Assembly (NCBI RefSeq): GCF_029193815.1 | Contig: NZ_JARFVC010000013.1 | Coordinates: 1-64,000 of the forward strand | Length of the DNA: 64,000 nt | Source: Cytobacillus sp. S13-E01 | GTDB taxonomy: Bacteria > Bacillota > Bacilli > Bacillales > Bacillaceae_L | Direction: 5' to 3' | In this document: positions 18,033-27,000 of the stretch, in pieces | How the letters are laid out: each line of letters begins with the position of its first letter | How positions within the stretch are numbered: the stretch's first letter is position 1 | The notes under the pieces: model-generated | Databases searched by the model: none | Seen by the model: only the letters and a program-made list of their open reading frames with translations | Told to the model about the DNA's origin: nothing | Made by a program: the position numbers and the translations under genes

Positions 18033-18060
18033 GGCTCGCCACTCGGCGAGTTTTCTTTAT
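18033..18060 (+). terminator. Terminator, member of hairpin repeat family R3
   Basis: CTCGCC-ACTC-GGCGAG followed by TTTTCTTTAT. An almost identical copy lies at 19445-19470, so this terminator is itself a repeat. Confidence 0.75.
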
Positions 18061-18131
18061 AAGATAAGAAAGTATAAAAATTTGTACCTAGTTTTAGTGT
18101 CTAGCTCCGGGCGCGCCTTGTGCTTTTCTTA
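18061..18131 (+). repeat. Repeat family R1, short form
   Basis: ATAAGAAAGTATAAAAATTT at the start, GTGTCTAGCTCCGGGCGC in the middle and CCTTGTGCTTTTCTTA at the end. It directly follows the R3 terminator and lacks the central segment of the full R1 copy. Confidence 0.85.
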
Positions 18132-18262
18132 TACTATCAATCAGAGTTTATATGTTGATCCATTTAGACTTTAAAAACAGCATAATAGATCAAAATTCCC
18201 GGTATAATATACCTTGGTCGAAGAAGGATATATTTATATAAAAGCGAAAGAGATAGAGCACA

Positions 18263-18355
18263 GTGGCGGAAAGTAAACAAACAACTCTAGACGAAAAGTG
18301 GACTCTAGATGGGCTACCAAATGACAAGGAACCAACAGAAGAAAACATGGTTTAG
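18263..18355 (+). CDS. Possible short acidic ORF (30 aa)
   Basis: A GTG at 18263 opens VAESKQTTLDEKW and then DGLPNDKEPTEENMV. The composition looks protein-like and a palindromic GGTATAATATACC lies about 50 bases upstream, but there is no good ribosome binding site. It could be a remnant. Nothing else is supportable in 18132-18501. Confidence 0.25.
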   Translation: MAESKQTTLDEKWTLDGLPNDKEPTEENMV

Positions 18356-18501
18356 GGAACAAGAAGAAAAGAAGAACAACCCTAAAAAATAGCGCAACCT
18401 ATAAAAATGGTCTTTTTTGCAGAAACTGCAGAAAGGGCCTCTTTTTATTTACCCCTATCAGTGATTTCTAAATGGGTTCGAGTATCAAAAAAATATAACT
18501 C

Positions 18502-19294
18502 CGAAAAAATAAAAAACGGTAATCAAAAGAGCAATCTGATGCCCGAAATCTCGAAAAAAATAGAAAACGGTAATCAGAGGGGCAATCTGATGCCCGAAAT
18601 CGCGAAAAAAATAAAAAACGGTAACCAAAAGAGCAATCTGATGCCCGAAATCGCGAAAAAAATAAAAAACGGTAACCAAAAGAGCAATCTGATGCCCGAA
18701 ACTTCGAAAAAAATAAAAAACGGTAACCAAAAGGGCAATCTGATGCCCGAAACTCCGAAAAAAATAAAAAACGGTAACCAAAAAGGCAATTTGATGCCCG
18801 AAATTTCGAAAAAAATAAAAAACGGTAACCAAAAGAGCAATCTAATGCCCGAAATCGCGAAAAAAATAAAAAACGGTAACCAAAAGGGCAATCTGATGCC
18901 CGAAATCTCAAAAAAAATAGAAAACGGTAATCAAAAGGGCAATTTGATGCCCGAAATCTCGAAAAAAATAGAAAACGGTAATCAGAGGGGCAATCTGATG
19001 CCCGAAATCTCGAAAAAAATAAAAAACGGTAACCAAAAGAGCAATCTGATGCCCGAAATCTCGAAAAAAATAAAAAACGGTAACCAAAAGAGCAATCTGA
19101 TGCCCGAAATCGCGAAAAAAATAAAAAACGGTAACCAAAAGAGCAATCTGATGCCCGAAATCGCGAAAAAAATAAAAAACGGTAACCAAAAGAGCAATCT
19201 GATGCCCGAAATTTCGAAAAAAATAAAAAACGGTAACCAAAAGGGCAATCTGATGCCCGAAACTCCGAAAAAAATAAAAAACGGTAACCAAAAG
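18502..19294. repeat. 51-bp tandem repeat array, about 15.5 units
   Basis: Sixteen near-identical units of exactly 51 bp follow each other without spacers. Each unit holds an A-rich block (AAAAAAATAAAAAACGG), TAACCAAAAG and a GGGCA-N6-TGCCC hairpin. Because 51 is divisible by three, several frames are open. The plus frame from 18407 to 19303 would encode a 17-residue repeat, KKIKNGNQKSNLMPEIS. Unit differences at the Leu codon (CTG, TTG, CTA) are silent in that frame but also fall in the hairpin loop, so they do not prove coding. The ATG at 18407 lacks a clear ribosome binding site. I favour a non-coding minisatellite with recurrent hairpins. Confidence 0.85.
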
Positions 19295-19325
19295 ACGTTT
19301 TAATCGACCACCTTCTTAATGGAAC

Positions 19326-19371
19326 CGTCTTATGCTTGTCGCCGGTAGGCGGGCGCCCTGCGCTTTTCTTT
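19326..19371 (+). repeat. Repeat family R1, 3' half
   Basis: GTCTTATGCTTGTCGCCGG followed by GGGCGCCCTGCGCTTTTCTT matches the right-hand half of the full R1 copy (5111-5273 read on the minus strand). The left half is absent. It lies just after the 51-bp array. Confidence 0.8.
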
Positions 19372-19444
19372 AGCTAATTAGAATTTATATCCATAAATTC
19401 TAAACTGCATTAGGTCAACTACACCTCTGTCTTCGCCCTTTGGG

Positions 19445-19470
19445 TTCGCCACTCGGCGAGTTTTCTTTAT
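19445..19470 (+). terminator. Second copy of the R3 hairpin terminator
   Basis: TTCGCCACTCGGCGAG followed by TTTTCTTTAT, nearly identical to 18033-18060. No gene ends directly before it, so it may be a duplicated block. The interval 19471-19651 contains promoter-like AT-rich sequence only. Confidence 0.6.
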
Positions 19471-19651
19471 AAAATCTTAAGATTTTTAGTAAGAGATTCT
19501 TAATTTTTGTGCTTTATAATAACAGCAGGATAGTAAGAAGTCAGCAAAAAAAGCAAGATATTTATATACTTTAAACCCTAGTGAATATTAATGGGAAAGT
19601 TCCCTATAGTGTTTAATTAATCGCATGAAATTAAAGAGAGGTGCTTCTAAA

Positions 19652-20803
19652 TTGAAGAAAATTTTGTTATTCCCATTGTTAGATAGTTTGCCTTCGGGAC
19701 ATCATCAAGTAGCAAGTGCCATAACTGGATATGTTTCTAATAGATCAACTGACATTGAATGCAAAAAAATAGACTTATTGAATAGTTGGAACCCAGTAAT
19801 AGAATCTATGATTACCAAAACCTATTTAAGATGGATTCAAAGATTCCCTAATTCCTATGCTTGGATGTACAGAAAGTTTGCTTATCAATCAAAGAAACAA
19901 CGTTCTTATAAACACTACGATTTATTGTTTCTGAATAAGATGGAAAGGATTATCACTAAAGAAAAGCCTGATTTAATTATTTGTACCCATGCTTTCCCAT
20001 CCTATTTAGTAAACAATTTAAAAAAGTCGGGTGCGTGTAAAGTTCCAACATTGAATATATATACAGACTTTTTCATTAATGATGTGTGGGGAAGAGAAAT
20101 GGTGGATTACCATTTTGTTTCTGACAGCAGTATGAAGTCCAATTTAATGAGTCATTATTCACTACCAGAGAGAAGAATATGTACTACAGGTATCCCTATA
20201 GACGAAAGCTTTTCTAATACATCCCACCAAAAAAAACCTGCTAGGGAATTTACCCTTATTCTTACTGGGGGTAGTGCAGGTCTTGGTAAAATCAACGAGC
20301 TATTAAAAAATGCTAAACATGAACAACAATTAAAATTTTATGTTTTGTGTGGGAACAACAAACAGCTATTCGATGAAATTGCCAAACTAAATGACAAAAA
20401 CATTCACCCCCTTCCTTATATTTCATCTCGAAAACAGATGAATGATCTGTACAATTTGGCAGATGCAATTATAACAAAGCCTGGAGGGGTAACGATTAGT
20501 GAGGCAATAAAAAAGAAAGTGCCGATCTTTATTCACTCCGCGCTTCCTGGACAGGAAGAAATCAACTTAAAGCACTTAAAAGAACAGGGACTTGTATTCA
20601 CAATTAAGGCGGGAATCGACCCAGCAGAACAGATTCTTGAGGTATTGAGCAATGAGCCAAGAATGATGGAATATCAACGTTCATTACAACGGTATCTTAA
20701 TACTCAAGACTTTAATGATCCTGAGGAAATCTTTTTATTTATCGAATCTATTCTAGCCACTAGTGAAAAAGACGTACAGAAAACTTTATTAAAAATCAAT
20801 TAA
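19652..20803 (+). CDS. UgtP/MurG-like glycosyltransferase (GT28, diacylglycerol glycosyltransferase type)
   Basis: The protein begins KKILLFPLLDSLPSGHHQVA, the MGDG-synthase N-terminal motif, and the C-terminal half has the MurG-like nucleotide-sugar site: LTGGSAGLGKINELL, then AITKPGGVTISEAI-type sequence. TTG 19652 with AGAGGTG upstream is preferred to ATG 19625, which has no ribosome binding site and includes that motif. Expected activity is sugar transfer from UDP-glucose or UDP-galactose to a membrane lipid at the inner leaflet. It heads a co-directional run of five genes (DedA, patatin, two unknown), suggesting glycolipid or phospholipid metabolism. Confidence 0.8.
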   Translation: MKKILLFPLLDSLPSGHHQVASAITGYVSNRSTDIECKKIDLLNSWNPVIESMITKTYLRWIQRFPNSYAWMYRKFAYQSKKQRSYKHYDLLFLNKMERIITKEKPDLIICTHAFPSYLVNNLKKSGACKVPTLNIYTDFFINDVWGREMVDYHFVSDSSMKSNLMSHYSLPERRICTTGIPIDESFSNTSHQKKPAREFTLILTGGSAGLGKINELLKNAKHEQQLKFYVLCGNNKQLFDEIAKLNDKNIHPLPYISSRKQMNDLYNLADAIITKPGGVTISEAIKKKVPIFIHSALPGQEEINLKHLKEQGLVFTIKAGIDPAEQILEVLSNEPRMMEYQRSLQRYLNTQDFNDPEEIFLFIESILATSEKDVQKTLLKIN

Positions 20804-20841
20804 TCAATAAAACGTTGAAAATAGAATAGGAGGAGATCTTA

Positions 20842-21456
20842 TTGATAGAAATAATCTTGCTCTGGTTAAAAGACATCGGACTTGTTGGACTATTTGCAGC
20901 AATGTTTTTAGAAGGTTCATCCCTCCCTTTTCCAGGTATAGCTGTTGTTTTAGCATATGGCTATATCCTGCCATTTAGTTATTGGAATACTGTTTGGGTA
21001 GCTGCTGGGATGAGCGTTGTTTATTGTTTGGCTAGCTTACTTCCTTATTTTCTAGGAAGTAAACTCGGAGAGCTATTTCAAAAGCGACCTAAAATTGGCT
21101 TACAAAAAGCTAAGGACCTTTTTGTTCATTATGGCGCATGGAGTGTGGCCATGTCCCGACCGTTTGGGCTTGGAAATTACATTTCATACGTAGCAGGAAT
21201 GAGTAAAATGAAGTTGATTCCGTACTTACTTCTTACATTTATTGGTATTTATCCTTGGTCTTACGGGATGATTTTAGTAGGAAATTATTTTAATGGAAGT
21301 TATGAGGCATTTAAGGCTTTTTACCAGAACAATAGTGTTTATCTTTATATAGCTGCAGCCATATCATTCGGAATTATTTTTCTTTATTTCTTTATTAAAG
21401 ATAAAAGGAACGAGCGAAGAACAACTGTAAGGGAAGGTGGAAACCATAGTGGATGA
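20842..21456 (+). CDS. DedA-family (SNARE-associated) membrane protein
   Basis: TTG 20842 with AGGAGGAG at ideal spacing. The 204-aa polytopic protein has the DedA hallmarks: FLEGSSLPFPG near residue 24, SRPFGLGNYISYVAGMSKM near 110 and the following PYLLLTFIGIYPWSYGMILVG. DedA proteins act as lipid scramblases or transporters for carrier lipids such as undecaprenyl phosphate and phosphatidylethanolamine; the exact substrate here is unknown. It follows the glycosyltransferase by 38 bases and its stop overlaps the patatin gene. Confidence 0.88.
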   Translation: MIEIILLWLKDIGLVGLFAAMFLEGSSLPFPGIAVVLAYGYILPFSYWNTVWVAAGMSVVYCLASLLPYFLGSKLGELFQKRPKIGLQKAKDLFVHYGAWSVAMSRPFGLGNYISYVAGMSKMKLIPYLLLTFIGIYPWSYGMILVGNYFNGSYEAFKAFYQNNSVYLYIAAAISFGIIFLYFFIKDKRNERRTTVREGGNHSG

Positions 21457-22264
21457 AACAGGAGTATCACTTGGGGGAGGTTGTTTACGAGGGGTCGCCC
21501 ACATCGGAGCATTAAAGGAAATACTTTCACATAATATTGCAATAACCCATATTGCAGGAACAAGTGCTGGGGCCGTTATTGGTGGTCTTTATGCCTGTGG
21601 GTTACACCCTGATCATATGGTAAATGCCCTCGAATCTTTATCAATTCGAAAGCACCTAGATGTTGGCTTTAACCGTAAAGGCTGGTTAAAAGGTGATCGG
21701 ATTTACAACACTTTTCTACAACTAACCGATGGGAAATACTTTTCGGATTTAGATATTCCCTTTGCAGTTGTATGTGTAGATTTAAATTCAAGAAAACTAA
21801 CAATCATTAATGAGGGAGAAGTAGCCAAAGCATTACGTGCATCAATAGCCATACCTGGCGTTTTTTCACCAGTTGAAATTGGTAAAAAATTATTAGTCGA
21901 TGGCTATATACTAAATAATAACCCCGCCGATGTCGTAAAAAACATGGGAGCTAAGCATGTTATAGCTATAAGAGTGCTAAGTTCTAACAGTCAAAACAAA
22001 ACACCAACAAGCCTAATCTCTTGTGTAAATCGCTATATGGACATTGCGAGCTATACTCAAACTGATCAACTTCTGAAAAATCATGCAGACATCTTAATGG
22101 ATATTGATTTGGTAGATGTGGGAAGGTTTGAAACAAAGTCACTTTCTAAAGTTATCCAACGTGGACAAATAGAAGCAAGCAAGGTTCTTGAAAAAGAAAT
22201 AGCAAGAGGGTCAGTTGGTCATGTTATTTACATGGATCAATGGCTTAAGAAGACTTCAAGTTAA
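21449..22264 (+). CDS. Patatin-like phospholipase (RssA type)
   Basis: The 271-aa protein has the patatin catalytic set: oxyanion loop LGGGCLRGVAHIGAL, nucleophile GTSAGAV (GxSxG) and the Asp of VDGYILNNNP, which replaces the common DGG/DGA form. It would hydrolyse phospholipid acyl chains. GTG 21449 is chosen because GGAAGGTGG lies eight bases upstream; a GTG at 21437 would sit inside that site. It overlaps the DedA gene by eight bases, implying coupled translation. No signal peptide is seen, so it is probably cytoplasmic or at the inner membrane face. Confidence 0.85.
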   Translation: MDETGVSLGGGCLRGVAHIGALKEILSHNIAITHIAGTSAGAVIGGLYACGLHPDHMVNALESLSIRKHLDVGFNRKGWLKGDRIYNTFLQLTDGKYFSDLDIPFAVVCVDLNSRKLTIINEGEVAKALRASIAIPGVFSPVEIGKKLLVDGYILNNNPADVVKNMGAKHVIAIRVLSSNSQNKTPTSLISCVNRYMDIASYTQTDQLLKNHADILMDIDLVDVGRFETKSLSKVIQRGQIEASKVLEKEIARGSVGHVIYMDQWLKKTSS

Positions 22265-22311
22265 TATGTTTTTTTAGGATCTGGGATAAAACGAATAATT
22301 ATTCGACTCTT

Positions 22312-23112
22312 ATGCTTTTAACACCTAATGGGGCAATTAAATTCGGCATCTTGACAGGAGTCCTTGCCATGTTTCTGGATGCCGCAATCGGTCATGGGCT
22401 ATTTTGGAAAAATGACCCTTACTGGACATACTGGGTTACCGATGCTTTTTTAATTACAATGATTATCAGTCTTGGAACTTCTATCCTAGGTATTGGAATT
22501 TGGCAGGGAATAGTATTGATTGCTATTCAAGCCTTAACGTTGGAGGTTTATTATGAATTCCTTTCTCCTGTAGGTCTTCCGCAAGAGCCCTTTTGGCTTT
22601 CCCATTATGACATATGGACAACTGGATATTTAGTACATTATCTTGTTTATCTTGCTGGATTTTTACTTTCATTATGGATTTGGCGACGACGGGTTCATGT
22701 AAAGGAATTTATGAAGGTCATTAAACCGAGGAAGATTGCTCTTTTTTCATTAGTAACGGCGGTGATTATTCTACTCCTCGATGGTCTGATCACACACACA
22801 GTTATAATCGGTGATTATCCTGGATTTACTTTCTTCCTCCAAAGGCTAATTCTTGCGTTTGTTTTCTTGTTCGTTTGGAATAGTTATGTTGGTTTGGATA
22901 TAAGGGGATTGATAAGTGGAGCTTTCTTGCTTAGTTTATTATGGGTGACATATAATATGTATCTTGGACCTCTAGGTTTACCAAGATATACTCCAACTTA
23001 CCTAGGTTACAATGAACTTTGGTTTATGGCATTTCCAGGAGCCTTATCGTCCGCGTTAATTGGATTATTTATCACAAGAAGGTTTATGCCAATCGGGGAT
23101 AATCTATTATGA
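22312..23112 (+). CDS. Polytopic membrane protein, unknown (266 aa)
   Basis: I do not recognise this family. About seven to eight hydrophobic segments occur in two similar halves, each beginning with a helix ending in an acidic-His motif (MFLDAAIGHGLFW near residue 24, LLLDGLITHTVII near 155). The two halves may be an internal duplication. Membrane-embedded Asp, His and Trp residues suggest a heme, metal or lipid-binding role, but nothing proves it. The ATG at 22312 lacks a strong ribosome binding site. It overlaps the next gene by four bases (ATGA) and so is coupled to it. Confidence 0.75.
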   Translation: MLLTPNGAIKFGILTGVLAMFLDAAIGHGLFWKNDPYWTYWVTDAFLITMIISLGTSILGIGIWQGIVLIAIQALTLEVYYEFLSPVGLPQEPFWLSHYDIWTTGYLVHYLVYLAGFLLSLWIWRRRVHVKEFMKVIKPRKIALFSLVTAVIILLLDGLITHTVIIGDYPGFTFFLQRLILAFVFLFVWNSYVGLDIRGLISGAFLLSLLWVTYNMYLGPLGLPRYTPTYLGYNELWFMAFPGALSSALIGLFITRRFMPIGDNLL

Positions 23113-23837
23113 GACGAGTTTCATTACTCTTATTATTAATTATATTAACCACTCAGAGCTTAGCGGCAGCGGAGGGTAGCGGATTACCAGCAAGTGCCAA
23201 TACTTCAGGTAAAGGGGTAATTGTTACAGGTCCTGATCCATATAATTTTGAAAAAACAAAGCCTATTAATGGAATGATTTCAATCAGAGTCAATAATAAG
23301 GGAGATCGAGGTTCGCCGCTTCAAAATATAGATGAAATATTAGTAAAGGCCAAATTTTCAACTGACGCATCTGAATATGAAGAAACAATTACCGAACCTA
23401 TGGTTAACCAAATTAATGGAAGAGACCCGACATGGTTTGGGGTTGTATATAATCAGAAAATGCTTGGTGATACCAAGACTGGGACAAGCAATCTGCCAGA
23501 AATGGAACCAGACATTGCACTTTGGGGCTGGGCGGAAGTGTATAAAGATGGAAAGTTAATTCAAACTAGAGTTCCAGCACATGTTAAGGTTATGGGAAAA
23601 GCGCCTTTAAAAGGAGTTAAATTACAGGTTGGTGTAGAAGGACAGACCCTTCCAAACACTGCAGATGGCTACATACATATTCAATGGCCAGAAGTAGACC
23701 AACTAGTAATGCCAAAGAAACAGCAAAAAACGAGGGAATGGCTTGGTTGGAGTGGATTAATACTTATTAATCTCTGGTTTGGTTGGCTGGCCGTTAAGGA
23801 GCCTTTGGTGGAAACATTAGAAGACACTAGTGAGTGA
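23109..23837 (+). CDS. Exported protein with signal peptide and C-terminal membrane anchor, unknown
   Basis: The N-terminus MRRVSLLLLLIILTTQSLAAAEG is a clear Sec signal peptide with cleavage likely after SLAAA. A beta-rich extracellular domain follows (IVTGPDPYNFEKTK, GDRGSPLQNIDEILVKAKF). Near the C-terminus GWSGLILINLWFGWLAV is a single membrane span, followed by a short acidic cytoplasmic tail. It is translationally coupled to the preceding membrane protein, so the pair likely forms one complex. The family is unknown to me. It is the last gene of the 19652-23837 run. Confidence 0.75.
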   Translation: MRRVSLLLLLIILTTQSLAAAEGSGLPASANTSGKGVIVTGPDPYNFEKTKPINGMISIRVNNKGDRGSPLQNIDEILVKAKFSTDASEYEETITEPMVNQINGRDPTWFGVVYNQKMLGDTKTGTSNLPEMEPDIALWGWAEVYKDGKLIQTRVPAHVKVMGKAPLKGVKLQVGVEGQTLPNTADGYIHIQWPEVDQLVMPKKQQKTREWLGWSGLILINLWFGWLAVKEPLVETLEDTSE

Positions 23838-24088
23838 GGTGATTACTAACTTTTTTTCCATAAATACAAGAACACATTCTGAATGGTCGGGTTAGGAAAA
23901 AAAGAGGCATCACTTCCCATGATTGGCACAGGACATGCGCGCTTCTAGTGCCTTTTCACAAGCTCATAAACAGTATGGTATAATACAATTCTTCTATTTA
24001 ATTCTCAATAATTATCAAATAAAATAGAATGATAGATTTATAAAAACCATACAAAAACGTTTTGGTGTTGATAAAAGCAGGTGAACAC

Positions 24089-27000
24089 ATGATGAAGAAC
24101 CATAGTGCGACATATCGTTGTCCGATAACTTTGACCAATAAAGCAAAGGATAAGTTTCGGGAGCTCGGGTTGGATGAGCGACTTTTGTTATTGGAGAAAT
24201 CGTTTCACGTTTATATAGAAAAGTATCCACAGGAGGCAGATCGCATTCTTTCGGTTGCATTGATATTTGACAATAAGGCGAATGTACGAATGGCAGATAA
24301 GTGCAATGGGTTTGTGGTTGTTCTGCATTGTGTAGTAGAGCAGGATCGGTTTATTGCGACGAATGTGACGACAAGAGCGGGGAAATCATCATTGCAGTCT
24401 AATTGGCGCCGCCCTGTAGAAATTACGTTTGATTTGAACGCTCAGCGTAGTGAGCCTGTCCCGCTTGAATTGCTGGCCTTGATTCAAAACATGCCGGTTG
24501 CGCAGGAAAGTTCAATGTATGTGAAAAAGCGTATTGCGAGTTGGGAAGGCTACTTGAAAATCCAGGAGCGGTCTGCGGATATTCCTGATATGACATCTCG
24601 CTACATGAGGCTTATATACAATGATGATTTCAGCCGAGTAACGATTACGGGTTGCCTGCTGAATGAAAAGGAATGGAAGTCACTCAAGGGTTTGAGCGTC
24701 AAGCTCAAGGGAATTGACCAGGATATCGGTAAGGTTCTAAAAGCGAATCGTTCTGCTTCCACGGTTGAAGTGGAATTATCTAGATTTATGGAGGAACAGG
24801 CCCGCAGGCAGCGGCTTGACATACATCCAAAAGAAGTCGTATTTAGTAATTTTGCAACTTTAAGCCAGGTGAAAAGATTGCGGCAAGGCTTTAAGCAATT
24901 AGAAAATGGCCAGGCTGCAAATCGGGAGCTTGAACGCCTTTTATTTGAAAACAAGCCACCAGTCAAAGCAGTGAAAAAGCGAGCAACGCTGCAATTTCAC
25001 AATCGATTGAACGAGTTCCAGCAAGAAGCGGTCATAGGCGCTATGTCTGCTGAAGACTTATACGTCATTCAAGGGCCACCTGGAACAGGAAAAACTACGG
25101 TTATTTCAGAAATTTGCCTGCAAAATGCGAAGGCTGGGCTGCGTACTTTGGTTGCTTCGCAGTCAAATTTAGCGGTCGACAATGCCCTTGGTCGATTGCT
25201 AGCTAATAAAGACATCCGGATTCTTCGAGTCGGACGCACGGAAAGTATTGAAGAAGAAGGCAAAAAGTTCATTGAAGAAAATGTTGGGCAATATTGGAAA
25301 GACCATACGTTACAGGATGTTTCTGCCCAATTTGAAGCTCGGAAACAACGAGAAATCGAAATAGAAGCGGAATGGGTGGAAAATGAACAGGAACAAGAGC
25401 GACTCCAGCAAGTGCTTGCACGAGTGGAGGCTGATCTTAAAGCGAAAAAGAAAGCAGAACAGCAGTTTAACGAACTTCAGTCTACCATCGATAAGTATAA
25501 AAAGAACGTGCACGGTGCAAAACAGGAGCAGCAATTAGTACAGCGACATTTCCAGGAAACCTGGCAGTCACTACGTCAGTTGAATGACATCATTGAAAAA
25601 GACGAAACGTTTCTAGCTGGTGAGCCTGACAGTGACGTGATTCAAAAAGAGTGGGATGCTACCCAGCAAGAGATTCTGCGACTGCAAAATAGCGTTGCCT
25701 TTCAGGAGCTTGATAACGAGATTAATGAAAAAAAGCAAACCATGGAGCAATTTTATGCAGAATGTAAAAAATCGGCTGAGGTAACGAAGCAAATAGATGC
25801 CTTAACGATAAGAATAACAGCTGCAAAAAAAATGGACAACTTAAAATGGATCATTCTGGAACAAAATATGAAACGATCTTTACGAGTTCAGCAGTTAATC
25901 GAAGAGCTCGATGAACTCCGCGGAGAAAAAAGCCAGTTGATTAAATTGAAAGAATATAACGACAAATTAAACCGGGCTATTTTCTTTGTTGAACAGCTTT
26001 TGGAGCGACAGAACATGTCAGCAGGCCAGCTGCAGCAGCGAATGAAAAATGTGACTTCCGTTTCTACTACCGCTGTGGAAATTGATCAGTTTTTAGACAA
26101 ACTAAGAAGTGAATTAAAAGGCAAACCAATAATCTATCCGCAGACACTTCTAACATTTCTTGAAGGATTATATGGTAGGAGACACTTCGTATGGAAAAAG
26201 GCGGAACGGTTAAAGCCGTATAATGTGTATATAAAAATGGCGCAAGAAGCAATTCAGCTATTGAAGCAAGAACTTACCCGGCAGTTTCAGAACATGCAGC
26301 ATAAAAACAATTTGGTGCACCAAAAGTTGCAGCGCTCAATGGACGAGGAAAGCACCAAGCTTACTTTTCTACAAAACAAGCATAAGCAAATGATGGCATC
26401 CGCAGAAATCATTCCAAACGTAAAAGAAATGCTTACTCAAAAAGAAGCAAAAGCGCTTGAACTGCAGAATATGAAAGATCAATATGAGCAAGCTACGCTT
26501 CAGGTTGAAATGAATCGTCAGAAAAGAGCAAAAGAAGCACTTCAGCTACAAGAAGCAAAACAGAACCGAACACAAATCGAATCCCGCCTCGAACAACTGT
26601 ACAGTATGCTCGAAGAAAAGGAAGTAGAATTGGCAGCTTTACATGAAATCATGTCTACAGAACCGCAAGTGGAACACGAAAGGGTATTACGTAAATTAGC
26701 AAGTATTTCTTTTACACGAGAGTCATTAAAACAGGAAAAGCAGAAACTTCCGTTATTCCAGTCCATCCAGGGGATGTGGCTTTCCTTGCTAGAAGAAGCA
26801 AATGATCATGACCTAAATGAAATCAGAAAGCTTTATGTAAAGCATTCAAATGTAATTGGAACAACGTGTGTGGCATCCGCACGCAAAGATTTTATCGAAA
26901 ATTTCCCTGTTTTTGATGTTGTCATCATTGATGAAGTATCAAAAGCAACCCCGCCAGAGCTGCTTTTACCGATGCTAAAAGGGAAAAAAATCATTTTAGT

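Noticed and set aside
18468-19291. Long minus-strand ORFs across the 51-bp array
   Set aside because: They arise because the repeat period is divisible by three and no stop falls in those frames; they have no ribosome binding sites and give only low-complexity Phe/Leu repeats.
18502-19294. CRISPR array
   Set aside because: Units are contiguous and nearly identical across all 51 bp; there are no unique spacers and no cas genes nearby.
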